From: Muribaculaceae bacterium
Lineage (GTDB): Bacteria; Bacteroidota; Bacteroidia; Bacteroidales; Muribaculaceae
DNA length: 37,561 bases
Assembly: GCA_029061225.1 (NCBI GenBank)
Contig: JAIDSM010000264.1
Span: 1-37,561 of the forward strand
Direction of reading: 5' to 3'
The position numbers and the translations under genes were made by a program. The notes under the pieces are model-generated. The model was not told where the DNA came from, searched no databases, and saw nothing but the letters and a program-made list of their open reading frames with translations. Position 1 is the first letter of the stretch. Each line of letters begins with the position of its first letter. Positions 5,939-15,636 of the stretch are shown here, piece by piece.

Positions 5939-8680
5939 TTATTTTTTGATGAGGGGTATGAGGTTGACTTCGGAGTTGAGGCCGGAGGGTACAGTCTCCC
6001 AGTCGGAGTAGTCCACTACTTTCTTGCCGATGACGCTCGCGATATTGGCATCCTTAAAGATCTTCCATTTCATTCCCTGTCGGTCATAGTCAGCGATACG
6101 ATTGGCTGGAAGATTCGTAACGTCGATTTCCAATGTATTGACGCCAGGCTGCAGAAGTTCTCCAATTTCGATGCTGAAGGGAACGCTCCAGACCTTACCT
6201 GCATCCTTGCCGTTGACCTTGACCGACGCGCTTTCACGCAGGTCGCCGAGGTCAAGCAACCAGCTGTCTGCCGAAACTCCTTTCGGAAGCTCGAATGTGG
6301 TTTTGTAGCGGGCCGTGCCGGTGTTCACCTTGGCAGCGTCTACGTCCAGATTTGTCCAGGCTGTAACTGTATCGGTCTTGAATGTCCCCTCTATCGCAGG
6401 CTGGCTCTCAAGGAACGTTATGCTCCATCCCTTATCGATACCGACGGGATTTCCCTTGTCGTAGTATGTCCAGTCTTCAGCTTCTATATCGGAAGGGAAG
6501 GTTTTCAGCAGCAACGACTGCCCCGGCTCCATCTGAAGCATGATCTCCGTGGTTCCGTTCGGTGCCTTACGCGTTTTCGCCTTTCCTTTCTTACCGGTCA
6601 GCGGATCGAAAATCATCACGCTTTCAGCAGGGGTGGCGATTGTCTCCCATCCGTCGATACCGTTGTCGTTGAGAAGAGCGAGGAAATAGTTGCTGCCGCC
6701 AGCCTCGTTAGTGCGTCGGAGTACAGACACGCCTTTGCTGCGCAGGGGTTCCGGAGTAGCTCCGGTCATGCGTATTGCAGCCTGGATGTCCTTCACCGGA
6801 GAGGCCATGTCCTTTTTCAGCTCCGCAAGCTGAGCACGTCTTTTCTCGAGGTCGCCGAGTCCGGGAACGTCAGACGGGAGCTTCTCCGTGAAGATGACGT
6901 TAGCTCCCTGCGCTTTCAGTGCCTTTAGCGCTGCGAGGGTTTCCACCGGCATGAAGTTGACGGGGGGAACTATTATTGATTTATAACGGTTGCCGCCTTT
7001 CGACACTATGCTTCCATCAGCAGCAACGCTGAGATCGGCGATGAGGGCATCCGACAGATAGTCAGGGTCAAGACCTGCCTTCACAAGCTCATTGACCATG
7101 GCCTTCACATCGGGCATCTTCTTATCCATGCTGTGGATATCAAACATCATGTAGATACCGTCCTGACGCTGCCATATGTCGTCGATTGGGAAGTAGAGCA
7201 GAACATCGGAATCCGGATTCCCCGCAGTCAGGAATGCCTGACAACGTGCTATGTATTTAAAAAGCGCGTCTGCATCCTTCCATATCGTATTAGTCGGAGA
7301 CATGTTGACAGATGCGTAGAAGAGCCATCCCGGAAATTCCACTCCCTTGGGCGAATATGTCGCGCCATGGAAGAAGATGTGGTTGACTCCGGCTGCGAGC
7401 ATCTGGTCGATCTCTGGTTTTGCTACCGATAGCGATGTATGGAAATGCTCGGTAAGCCAAGTCAGTGTCTCGGCCGACACGAGTGGCTTCCCGGCTATAT
7501 GTGCGGCTGAAGATGCAAACTTGAGCACTGCCGGATCGGCGTCGCTGTGACGGGAGTCGCCCGTAGGATGGAGTCCGGGAATATTCAGGTCGGAACGTCC
7601 GAACGATTCGCACTCCGGAATGTCGACGATGGCGTATAGATCGATTATATTGGCGGGACTGCCATGGCTCTGGTTGCGGATCTGCGCTCCGTGGCTGTGG
7701 GCCCAACGGGTCCAGAGGTCGGTGAAGTTCTCACGCAAGACACGCGCCAATGTATATCGGTAGTCGCGAGTGATGCGTCCGCGCAGCTCGGTCTGGTTTT
7801 CCTTATCCGCAAACTCCGGAAGATATTGCTCGAGGCGGTAGCCATGGTCTTTGGCAAACTCCTCGAGGAGTCCCTTGGTCCAGTCGGAACCATACACCTC
7901 GTATGAATCATTGAACATCACTTTCGGGAAAGTATCTTCCTTTCCCTTGAACGCGCGGTCAAATCTGTCGAGGTATTTCTTCACAGCCACGCTGTCGTAG
8001 TGATTGACGACATATCCTTCTCCGCCCGGAGCCGCACGCTTCACTTTCTGGAAAGTCCTTCCGGCGAAAAGTGCGTACACCTCCCAGTTGCCTTTCTTAG
8101 GAGCAGTCCAGTTGAGGGTTCCGTCTTTCTTGAGTTTATCGGTTATGTCGATTCGCGTGTCACCGTCTACGGCCATGATTTTCTCAACAGTCGCGAACGG
8201 TCGCTGCTTCTCGTCCTGAGGCTCTATCTTTACGTTGAGCTTTTTTCCGGGCTCTACGTTCCACTTCTCGATGATGAGTTTCTGGGCGCTTTCCGCTTCT
8301 GTAACTTCCGGACCTCCGAAAGGCCATCCAGTGCCGTTGTTCATCTCAGGCTGCAGACCCAATCTACGGCTTTCGTCGGTCACGTGGCGTAGCATCTCCA
8401 TCCATTTGTCGGAGAGGTAGGGGATATCGTTGGCTTCATTGCCCTGTACTCCATAGATGGGAGTTATCTCGAATCCTCCCATTCCCTGGCGGGCGAATTC
8501 CTCCAGGTTGTAGGTGAGTCCTTCCTTGTCGACAGCGCTTCCCTGCCACCACCACCGCACGAACGGGCGGTTGACAGTGGTCTCGGCATACCAGTCGGTT
8601 TTGCTGTCTTCCGCATGGCAGAAGAAAGTCGCGCTTCCGAGCAGGCAGGCTGCCGCGAGAAATTTCAGTTTTGTCTTCAT
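5939..8680 (-). CDS. GH106 alpha-L-rhamnosidase
   Basis: The 913-residue protein starts with a signal peptide (about residues 1-23, ending 'FFCHA'). It continues into the characteristic GH106 opening 'RPFVRWWWQGSAV' (38-50), 'GMGGFEITPIYG' (66-77) and 'NNGTGWPFGGP' (114-124). The family releases alpha-linked L-rhamnose from rhamnogalacturonan, usually in the periplasm. A catalytic barrel fills the first two thirds. A C-terminal beta-sandwich segment of galactose-binding type, with 'SASVKVNGKDAGKVWSVPF' and 'GVNTLEIDVTNLPANRI', follows at about 790-870. It lies between the six-hairpin lipoprotein gene (125 bp upstream) and GH105 (140 bp downstream), so rhamnose removal would expose uronate ends for GH105. 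I could not map the catalytic Glu residues confidently. The length is typical and I see no truncation. Confidence 0.93.
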   Translation of the reverse strand: MKTKLKFLAAACLLGSATFFCHAEDSKTDWYAETTVNRPFVRWWWQGSAVDKEGLTYNLEEFARQGMGGFEITPIYGVQGNEANDIPYLSDKWMEMLRHVTDESRRLGLQPEMNNGTGWPFGGPEVTEAESAQKLIIEKWNVEPGKKLNVKIEPQDEKQRPFATVEKIMAVDGDTRIDITDKLKKDGTLNWTAPKKGNWEVYALFAGRTFQKVKRAAPGGEGYVVNHYDSVAVKKYLDRFDRAFKGKEDTFPKVMFNDSYEVYGSDWTKGLLEEFAKDHGYRLEQYLPEFADKENQTELRGRITRDYRYTLARVLRENFTDLWTRWAHSHGAQIRNQSHGSPANIIDLYAIVDIPECESFGRSDLNIPGLHPTGDSRHSDADPAVLKFASSAAHIAGKPLVSAETLTWLTEHFHTSLSVAKPEIDQMLAAGVNHIFFHGATYSPKGVEFPGWLFYASVNMSPTNTIWKDADALFKYIARCQAFLTAGNPDSDVLLYFPIDDIWQRQDGIYMMFDIHSMDKKMPDVKAMVNELVKAGLDPDYLSDALIADLSVAADGSIVSKGGNRYKSIIVPPVNFMPVETLAALKALKAQGANVIFTEKLPSDVPGLGDLEKRRAQLAELKKDMASPVKDIQAAIRMTGATPEPLRSKGVSVLRRTNEAGGSNYFLALLNDNGIDGWETIATPAESVMIFDPLTGKKGKAKTRKAPNGTTEIMLQMEPGQSLLLKTFPSDIEAEDWTYYDKGNPVGIDKGWSITFLESQPAIEGTFKTDTVTAWTNLDVDAAKVNTGTARYKTTFELPKGVSADSWLLDLGDLRESASVKVNGKDAGKVWSVPFSIEIGELLQPGVNTLEIDVTNLPANRIADYDRQGMKWKIFKDANIASVIGKKVVDYSDWETVPSGLNSEVNLIPLIKK

Positions 8681-8710
8681 GTATGTTGGATTTTTGGGTT
8701 TTTGGGGTTT

Positions 8711-8739
8711 TTAAGGTCTTTAAGGTCTTTAGGGCCTTT
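8711..8739. repeat. Short AAGGTCTTT repeat upstream of GH106
   Basis: Two and a half copies of a TAAGGTCTT unit are present. The same unit forms a longer array at 34851-34895 next to xylB, so this word is reused at distant junctions. Confidence 0.7.
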
Positions 8740-8750
8740 GGTTTTTGTGG

Positions 8751-8776
8751 ATAGCGAGGGGGTCAGGCCTCGCTAT
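8751..8776. other. 9-bp stem-loop between two operon genes
   Basis: ATAGCGAGG (8751-8759) pairs with CCTCGCTAT (8768-8776) around an 8-nt loop. There is no U-tract on the transcribed strand, so a segment-stabilising or processing role is more likely than termination. Confidence 0.55.
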
Positions 8777-8805
8777 CCTTTGATTTTCCTGTGGATTCTG
8801 TAGTG

Positions 8806-10944
8806 TCAGGGTAGTGGCTTGATGCCTTCCCATCGTACGTCCCAGGTTCCGTCTTTCGGGAAGCCCGGGTTCTCTATCTCACATCCGTCCCAACCTGCAG
8901 TCATCAGGGCGATAGCTGTCAGAAGTCCGCCGTTGCCTGGGAGGTAGCAGCGGAGGCGATTGTCCTGGAAATTATGTCCGTTGGGGAGATATGTGTTGGT
9001 GCGTTTGTCCATCAGAAGGGCGTTGACTGCCTTCTCTGGTTCACCGACACGAACTGCGCACATAGCGGTCGTAGGATAATCCCAGCCCCAAGTCTTGTCC
9101 CAGTTCCAGTTGTCGTAGATCCAGTCGAAGGTGTTGTTGAGGATCTTCGGGTCGGCGAGCGGAGAAGCCGGCAGTATTCCGAGGGATCCAAGCACCGCCA
9201 TATGGTCGGAAGTGAAGCGGATGTCCTCATACGTCTGCGGAGCGGTCTCAGCCGCAAGATAAAGGGAATCCTTGGCGGCAAGATGGGAGAGCTCTGAAGT
9301 GATCTTGTCCCACTCCGGATTTCTTTCGAGACCCATGCGTTCGCGCCATTTCTGGGCAGTGTTTAGACCAAAATGCCAGTATGAGAGCTCAAACGGAGGA
9401 TTGACAGTCTCCGATGCGCGAAGAGTCTCCTGAGCCGGTATTATACCCTTTAAGATATAGCGGTTGTTTTCCTCATCGCGGTCCGCGAAAGAAGCCATGA
9501 ACTGCGCGGTCTCCTCGATAAGCGGGTAATATTTCTTGAGCACGGCTGTGTCGGGATTGGCGCGGTAGAGGAGTTCGGCGAGGTAGATGAGATGAGGCTG
9601 CTGCCAGATGAGGAAAGAACCTACACCGGAGGGTGCCTCTATCGAGGAGGGATCAGTCATCTTCATCCAGCGTACACCTTCAAAGCCCTGACGCTCCGCG
9701 ATATTCTTCGCATTTGCTTCCGCCTTCTCATACCAAGGGAGTGTCCTGGCGAGGAGATCTTCATGACCGTAGAGCGCAAACTGAGCCTGATGCCACCAGA
9801 TCATCTCGAGATGGAACTTGCCGAACCATGAATTGTAGGTCAGGCCTGTTTCCTGCGGAGGGGTGGTGCCTGCGCAGTTTGTGGCGAGAAGATACTGGGA
9901 GAGCACAACGCGGCGTTCGAGTTCCTTGGCGCGGGGATCGGTGCAATGACTGAAATCGACAACGCCTCCCTTCTTCCAGAATTCCTGCCAGTAGTCGGAA
10001 GCTGCTGCGATGGTCGCGTCGGCCGACGGATTGTTGCCGTCTGTCATCTCCTCGGTAAACTGAGCGGTGATGTTCCATTTGTCGGCATCCGGGGTGATGA
10101 CCACTGTGTTGGCTGAATCAAGGTTTGCCTCACTCTTGCCGCTCCAGTTGAGCGTGATGAAGTAGGCTGTAGAGTCCAAGCTGTGCTTCACTACGGCCCT
10201 GCCCGCTTCAGAGAGTACGATTTCAGTAGTGTGCAGAGAATCCGCATTCCAGTCGCAGGCATCGTCGCTGTGCTTGCCGGTAGGGTAGGGAAGCCTGAGA
10301 GCGATGCTGTGGCGTCCCTCATCGTTTATCTCGGCGGCAACGAGGTCAAGGTTCGGATCTACGGAAGTCTTGACCTCCGCTTTCTTACCGTCGGCCTTGA
10401 AGCTGGAGCTGATCATTCCGTTCCACATGTCGAGTGTCTGGTCGATATCTGTAAGCGACTCCGGAGTCAGGCCGTGGAAGCCGAGGGCTCCCAGATGAAG
10501 ACGATGGGGATTGACGCGGTAATAGTTGGCGGCATCCTTCTGACGGCCGTCTTCCTTGAACTGAACGGAATATAGTTCCTGACGTCCTCGGCCGAAGTCG
10601 TATTCCTTAAGGGTCTCCTCAAAGCGGTAGTCCTCGGTATTAGGAAAGCTGTGCCATCCCCAGTCGCTCATAGTGCCGAGTGGCACGCCGTTGGTATAGG
10701 TCTCAGGGAAAGTCTGGAGGCCTGTCACGTCGGCTGTGAATGCGAAACGTCCGTTACCCACCGTAAGCGACGCCATCGTGTCGATGGCTGTCACGTGCGG
10801 ATTATTGCGCGTCACAAGCGCGTAGCGGTCGATCTTGCCGTTTTTGTCGCTGCATCCGGATGCTATTGCCGTCGCGACGAAAAGAGTCGTCGCGACGGTA
10901 GAGAATTTGATTCCGGAGCAGAATGTTCTGCCGAATGTATTCAT
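8806..10944 (-). CDS. Six-hairpin glycosidase-like lipoprotein (GH65/GH95-like fold)
   Basis: The 712-residue protein begins with a lipoprotein signal peptide whose lipobox is 'IASGC' with Cys31, so it is probably membrane-anchored. The N-terminal part to about residue 300 is beta-rich, and the C-terminal part looks like an alpha6/alpha6 barrel. The segments 'KFHLEMIWWHQAQFALYGHEDLL' (376-398, including Glu380), 'NWNWDKTWGWDYPTTAM' and 'LPGNGGLLTAIALM' resemble GH65/GH95-type six-hairpin enzymes. I cannot assign a family or substrate. The place in the operon, 11 bp after GH28-GH105 and before GH106, points to a pectic side-chain sugar such as fucose, arabinose or galactose, but that is inference. 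Beta-sandwich plus barrel and a length near 700 fit that fold class. Confidence 0.78.
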   Translation of the reverse strand: MNTFGRTFCSGIKFSTVATTLFVATAIASGCSDKNGKIDRYALVTRNNPHVTAIDTMASLTVGNGRFAFTADVTGLQTFPETYTNGVPLGTMSDWGWHSFPNTEDYRFEETLKEYDFGRGRQELYSVQFKEDGRQKDAANYYRVNPHRLHLGALGFHGLTPESLTDIDQTLDMWNGMISSSFKADGKKAEVKTSVDPNLDLVAAEINDEGRHSIALRLPYPTGKHSDDACDWNADSLHTTEIVLSEAGRAVVKHSLDSTAYFITLNWSGKSEANLDSANTVVITPDADKWNITAQFTEEMTDGNNPSADATIAAASDYWQEFWKKGGVVDFSHCTDPRAKELERRVVLSQYLLATNCAGTTPPQETGLTYNSWFGKFHLEMIWWHQAQFALYGHEDLLARTLPWYEKAEANAKNIAERQGFEGVRWMKMTDPSSIEAPSGVGSFLIWQQPHLIYLAELLYRANPDTAVLKKYYPLIEETAQFMASFADRDEENNRYILKGIIPAQETLRASETVNPPFELSYWHFGLNTAQKWRERMGLERNPEWDKITSELSHLAAKDSLYLAAETAPQTYEDIRFTSDHMAVLGSLGILPASPLADPKILNNTFDWIYDNWNWDKTWGWDYPTTAMCAVRVGEPEKAVNALLMDKRTNTYLPNGHNFQDNRLRCYLPGNGGLLTAIALMTAGWDGCEIENPGFPKDGTWDVRWEGIKPLP

Positions 10945-10955
10945 TTCAGGTCTCC

Positions 10956-13508
10956 TTATTTCAGGTTGTCATATTCAATACCAGCGAGGATGAATGGGCC
11001 GACGCCCTTGGCATCGTTGTCGCGGATAGGTTCGCTCAGGTAATACTCAAACGAACCGTCTCTCCTGCGCTTGTCGCCGCTGTCAAGGCCGGCGACGGCG
11101 CAGCAATTGGTCAGTGATATGGTGCCGTCGGGATTTTCCTTCACGAATGTCTCGACCATTCCCTCGTAGCCTTTCTTGGCAGGAGCGAGATAAGACTGGT
11201 CGAGGAGACCGAGTCGCACGGCGCGCAGGAGATTGTAGACGAACATCGCGGAAGCGGTAGCCTCAAGGTAGTTGCCTTCCTTGCCCGGCTCATCCATCAC
11301 CTGATACCATACGCCCGACGTCGGATCCTGATACTTAACGACTCCGTCGGCAACACTCTTAAGGAGCTTGAGCATTTCGGGACGCTTCGGATGGTCGGCG
11401 GGCATCTTTTCGAGGACATCGGTGATAGCCCAGATATACCAGCCCATGGCGCGGCCCCATGCATGCTGCGATTGACCGGTCTTCTTGTCGGCCCAGAACT
11501 GCTTCTTCTTCTCGTCCCAAGCGTGGCGGTAGAGGCCGGTAGCCGGGTCGTAGGTCTTCTTGCCTACTGTGATGAACTGGTTTGCGATATCGTTCCAGAG
11601 TTTCGGGTCGGAACCGAGGAAACGGTTGACGTACTCGGCATAGAACGGCTGTCCCATATAGAGACCGTCAAGCCATGCCTGCCAGGGATAGATCTTCTTG
11701 TGCCAGAAATTCTTCGATTTTGTTCTGGGCTGATCCTTGAGCTGAGCGTAGATGTTGTCGGCCGCCTTTTTGTATTTCTCGTCGCCTGTGATGTCGTAGG
11801 CCTGAAGAATCTCGATGCCGCCCTTGACGTTGTCGATATTGTAGGAGTCTTTCTTGAACGCCTTGATAGAGCCGTCAGGTTCTACAAAGAAGTCGGTATA
11901 GTTGAGCACGTAGTCGAGCATCTCCTTGTCGTTGTAGGCTCGTGCGGCGCCGAGAATGCCCTCGAGTTCCACAGCGGCAGCATAGCTCCATTTCACACCT
12001 GTCACGTCGAGAGTCTCGCTCTTGGGATTGCGGATCATTTCAGATCTTGCCATGCGATAGGCGAGAGGTCCGCCATTGATACATGTGACGCCGTTGATCT
12101 TGAGATTGTCGAATACTACGTCCTTCACCTGTCCGGTGATATTGTTGCCGTCGGCCACACCGTTGAAGTCGCAGTTCTTGAGCTCGATGTCGTAGACGTT
12201 GCATTTGTCGGCAAGTCCGATGATGTAGACACCATACTTGCTCTTCTGGCAGGTCACATTTTCGAGATAGACGTTGCGCACTGTCGGGGGATATGCGCGC
12301 TTGCAGCGTTCCTTTGGCTCGTAGTCGAGGTTGATCTTGAGGACCGCTTCCTTACACTGGCCGACCTCCACGTTGCGAACGTAGATGTCTTCGATCACAC
12401 CGCCGCGGCAAGTGTTGGTCTTGATGCGGATCACGCGGTCGAGCTCGGGGCTGTCCATCTTGCAGTTCTCCACGAAGAGAGTCTTGTAGCCGCCTGAAAT
12501 CTCACTGCCGACCACCACACCTCCGTGGCCATTCTTCATGTAGCAGTTGCGCACGATGATGTTCTCGCTCGGGATGGCACGCTTGAGGCCATCGCGGTTT
12601 CTACCGCTCTTGATTGCGATGCAGTCGTCGCCGGTATCAAAGAAGCAGTTTTCGATCAGCACGTCCTTACATGATTCGGGATCGCATCCGTCACCGTTAG
12701 GACCATCGTTCTGAACGTGCACGCCGCGAACAGTCACGTTGTTACATTTCAGGGGATGCATCACCCAGAAAGCAGAGCGGAGCATTGTTACGTCTTCGAT
12801 GAGGACGTTCTTGCACTCTACCGGGTTGACAAGCTGGGGACGCATACCCCAGTTCTGGCCGAGTCGGCGTTCGAAGAGATCGACGCCGTTCTCGTTCCAT
12901 TCCTGGAGGATGACGCGGCCCTTTCGCTGAGACTCCTGGCCTTCCTTCCAGCCCCAGCGTTCGTTGCCGACCATTCCCCACCAGTTGTCGCGGCTCGCAC
13001 CGCCGTCGATGGTGCCTTTGCCTGTGATTGCGATGTTCTCCTGCTTGTAGGCATAGACCATAGGACTATAGTTCCAGCAGTCCATACCCTCCCATGAAGT
13101 AAGCACCATGGGATAATACTGGTGAGTGTCTGTGGTGAAGAGCAATGTAGCTCCTTCCTCAAGATGCAGGTTGACATTGCTCTGCAGCTTTACGGGACCG
13201 GTCAGCCATGTTCCGGCCGGAACGATCACGCGTCCGCCGCCATCCTTGCTGCACTTCGCTATCGCGGAGTTGATGGCATCGGTATAGAGGACTTCGCCGA
13301 ACTTGTCCTTCTTGAGGCTCTTTTTGTTTTTCGGCATGAAATCCTTGATGTTGTAGTCCTTGTCTCGGAAGGTCGGGGCCTTGATACGGGCCTCTACCTG
13401 GGGATACACGTCGGTCCATGCCTTAGCGGCTCTTTCAGCGATGCCTTCGGCCATCGCCGAGCCCAGACATAGAAGGGCGGTAGCTAATGAAATCAGGGTT
13501 TTCTTCAT
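10956..13508 (-). CDS. Fused GH28 polygalacturonase and GH105 unsaturated glucuronyl hydrolase
   Basis: The 850-residue protein has a signal peptide (about 1-20, 'LCLGSAMA'). A GH28 beta-helix follows to about residue 475, then a GH105 barrel from about 485 to the end. GH28 catalytic motifs are complete: 'NGDGCDP' (271-277), 'DTGDDC' (291-296), 'GHG' (327-329) and 'RIK' (361-363). The second half carries 'WSYAAAVELEGIL', 'HAWGRAMGWYIWAI' and a C-terminal 'GPFILAGIEY', typical of GH105. One polypeptide can therefore hydrolyse galacturonan-type linkages and also trim unsaturated ends. The gene is 9 bp after CE12-GH28 and 11 bp before the six-hairpin gene. The fusion is in frame across a continuous ORF, so it is not a sequencing artefact of two adjacent genes. 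Confidence 0.93.
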   Translation of the reverse strand: MKKTLISLATALLCLGSAMAEGIAERAAKAWTDVYPQVEARIKAPTFRDKDYNIKDFMPKNKKSLKKDKFGEVLYTDAINSAIAKCSKDGGGRVIVPAGTWLTGPVKLQSNVNLHLEEGATLLFTTDTHQYYPMVLTSWEGMDCWNYSPMVYAYKQENIAITGKGTIDGGASRDNWWGMVGNERWGWKEGQESQRKGRVILQEWNENGVDLFERRLGQNWGMRPQLVNPVECKNVLIEDVTMLRSAFWVMHPLKCNNVTVRGVHVQNDGPNGDGCDPESCKDVLIENCFFDTGDDCIAIKSGRNRDGLKRAIPSENIIVRNCYMKNGHGGVVVGSEISGGYKTLFVENCKMDSPELDRVIRIKTNTCRGGVIEDIYVRNVEVGQCKEAVLKINLDYEPKERCKRAYPPTVRNVYLENVTCQKSKYGVYIIGLADKCNVYDIELKNCDFNGVADGNNITGQVKDVVFDNLKINGVTCINGGPLAYRMARSEMIRNPKSETLDVTGVKWSYAAAVELEGILGAARAYNDKEMLDYVLNYTDFFVEPDGSIKAFKKDSYNIDNVKGGIEILQAYDITGDEKYKKAADNIYAQLKDQPRTKSKNFWHKKIYPWQAWLDGLYMGQPFYAEYVNRFLGSDPKLWNDIANQFITVGKKTYDPATGLYRHAWDEKKKQFWADKKTGQSQHAWGRAMGWYIWAITDVLEKMPADHPKRPEMLKLLKSVADGVVKYQDPTSGVWYQVMDEPGKEGNYLEATASAMFVYNLLRAVRLGLLDQSYLAPAKKGYEGMVETFVKENPDGTISLTNCCAVAGLDSGDKRRRDGSFEYYLSEPIRDNDAKGVGPFILAGIEYDNLK

Positions 13509-13517
13509 GATGGATTA

Positions 13518-15611
13518 TTATAGTTTGTCGTATTCGTTTTCTTCCGGAAGGTCAAGACGCTCGGCATCCTGAGTGAATGTCTTGCCGTTCATCGTGACGT
13601 TCTTGAATTTCACCTCCGGGTATGCCACTACTGTAAGGGAAGGATCCTGAGCCTTCACCTTAACGTTCTCAAAGAGAATGTTGGATACCTGATCGGCAGG
13701 ATTGCCCTGGATATGGCAGAGTGTGTTGCAGTCGACGTCGACGTTCTTGATTGTGATGTCGCGCACGATTCCGTAGGGTTCCTCATTGCTTCCCTCGAGG
13801 GTGAAGAACTGTTTCCACGGCTTCATGTCCATGACTGTGCCGCAAGTGCCTGTGATGTTCTCGATAAGCACGTTCTCATAGATCTGATATGTGTCAGGAC
13901 GCATCTTGAGGCGGAGCACAGCCGCATTGATGTCGACCTTACAGTTGCGTACAGTCACGTTCTTAGCATGAATGCACTCGCTACCAAGGGTGAGGACGCC
14001 GTGGAGGTTACGTCCGAACTCGCAGTTCTCAACGAGGATATCCTCGCAGATGCCGTTGTCCATGGTGCGGTTGGAATATACACCCTTTCCGCCTTTGAGG
14101 CAGACACCGTCATCGTCGCAGTTGAGGTAGCAGTTCCTGACAACCACTCTTCTGCAGGCGTCGAGGTCGAGGGCGTCGCTGCTCGGTGCGCGCACTTCGC
14201 CGCGTGGAGCCGTGATACGGCAGTTTTCGATTACCACGTCGTCACACATATATAGGTGGGTGGTCCAGAAAGGAGAGTTCTGGAGGTTTACGCCCGAGAT
14301 CTTGAGGTCGTTGCAGCCCCAGAGGAAGACGAGACGGGGACGGTGGGCCTCAAGATTAGTCCATTTGCGGCCCGCTTCCTTCGCACGGTCACGGTTGTTC
14401 CAGAAGTCCATCCAATAATTGTAGCCGTTGCCGTCGATGGTGCCTTCGCCTGTGATCTGGAATCCCTTGACGAAGTAGGCGTTGATCAGAGCGGCGTAGT
14501 AGTAGATGCTCTTGCCTTCCATGCGGGAGGGGATGAGGGGGAAGTTTTCGATATCGTCCGATCCCTTGATCTTCGCACCCTTTTCAAGATGAAGGCGAGT
14601 GCCGGGCTTGAAGAAGAGCGCTCCGGTTAGGTAGGTTCCGGCAGGGAAGATAATCCGTCCGCCACCGTTGGCCTCCGCGATGTCGATGATGTCCTGGATA
14701 GCCCGGGTCTGAAGCTGAGTGCTGTCGCCGGCATAGACGCCGAGTTGCGTCACCACATATTCCATCTCACGAGCATTTTCCTGTGGTATTACGTATTTTG
14801 CGAGTTCAGGAACGCGCTTTGCCAGCGAGTCGGCAGCCAGGCGGGCGAGCACTGTGGCTCCGTATATGTTCAGATGAGTATTGTCTATCTTTCCTTTCGG
14901 ACAGAACTTATATTTGCCTGCGGGAATGTGCATGTAGAGGGCCTTGGACTTCTGCGGACCGAGATACTGCACGAGATTGTGGGTCGATGCGTTGAAGTCT
15001 ATGAAGGTGACTTTCTGTTTTTTAGCAACGTTACGGGGGCTTTCGAGATAAGCTCCGTGGGTGTCTACGAGTCTTGTGCCCTCTTCTTTGGGATCCACAT
15101 TGGTGGGACCTGCCTCATGGTCGCTTACGTCTTTGGTATTGTCAACCTTTTCGGAAGGGAAGTTGCGTCTGACTATCGAGTTCATTAGGATCGGAGTCGC
15201 ACCTTTCTTCTTCACGTCTTTCACCATCTTGGTGAGATTTGCGTCGAAGGTAGAGCCGGGAGCCGAGTAGCGTTCCGCACTCTTGATCTTCTCGTCGTTG
15301 TGTCCGAACTGGATGATTACGAAGTCGCCTTTCTTCACTCCCTCCATCATCTTGTCCCAGCGTCCGCTGTCGATGAAGCTCTTTGAGCTTTGTCCGTTGA
15401 CCGCGTGGTTGCTTACTTTGACAGGCCCCTGCAGCAACATGGGGAGCATCTGCCCCCAGCCGCGTTCCTGCTTTTCATCATCAATGGGCTTATTGGCCAT
15501 CGTGGAGTCGCCGGCCATCCATATGGTGACGGTATCGGTCGGTTCCTGTGCAAGTGCTCGCGCAGGCAGCATAGCTGCCAGCGCGAGCATCATTATAGAT
15601 AGTTTCTTCAT
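13518..15611 (-). CDS. Fused CE12 rhamnogalacturonan acetylesterase and GH28-like hydrolase
   Basis: The 697-residue protein has a signal peptide ending near 'ARALAQ'. Residues about 25-275 are an SGNH esterase of CE12 type: 'GDST' with Ser36, Asn72 in 'HAVNG', 'GHND' (103-106) and the Asp243/His246 pair in 'DNTHLN'. Residues about 290-680 form a GH28-like beta-helix. Its active-site motifs differ from textbook GH28: 'SSDALDLD' (477-484) instead of NTD, 'CDDDG' (498-502), 'LHG' (536-538) instead of GHG, and 'RLK' (567-569). Acidic residues are retained, so activity on a modified or branched substrate is plausible. Coupled deacetylation and backbone hydrolysis suits acetylated rhamnogalacturonan. 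It is 25 bp after exuT. Confidence 0.9.
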   Translation of the reverse strand: MKKLSIMMLALAAMLPARALAQEPTDTVTIWMAGDSTMANKPIDDEKQERGWGQMLPMLLQGPVKVSNHAVNGQSSKSFIDSGRWDKMMEGVKKGDFVIIQFGHNDEKIKSAERYSAPGSTFDANLTKMVKDVKKKGATPILMNSIVRRNFPSEKVDNTKDVSDHEAGPTNVDPKEEGTRLVDTHGAYLESPRNVAKKQKVTFIDFNASTHNLVQYLGPQKSKALYMHIPAGKYKFCPKGKIDNTHLNIYGATVLARLAADSLAKRVPELAKYVIPQENAREMEYVVTQLGVYAGDSTQLQTRAIQDIIDIAEANGGGRIIFPAGTYLTGALFFKPGTRLHLEKGAKIKGSDDIENFPLIPSRMEGKSIYYYAALINAYFVKGFQITGEGTIDGNGYNYWMDFWNNRDRAKEAGRKWTNLEAHRPRLVFLWGCNDLKISGVNLQNSPFWTTHLYMCDDVVIENCRITAPRGEVRAPSSDALDLDACRRVVVRNCYLNCDDDGVCLKGGKGVYSNRTMDNGICEDILVENCEFGRNLHGVLTLGSECIHAKNVTVRNCKVDINAAVLRLKMRPDTYQIYENVLIENITGTCGTVMDMKPWKQFFTLEGSNEEPYGIVRDITIKNVDVDCNTLCHIQGNPADQVSNILFENVKVKAQDPSLTVVAYPEVKFKNVTMNGKTFTQDAERLDLPEENEYDKL

Positions 15612-15636
15612 TATATGATATGAAATATTCTAAGGT

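Noticed and set aside
11391..12497. 368-codon plus-strand open frame opposite GH28-GH105
   Set aside because: It is antisense to a gene with complete catalytic motifs; its Val/Leu-rich, low-complexity product is what a reversed GC-rich coding strand gives.
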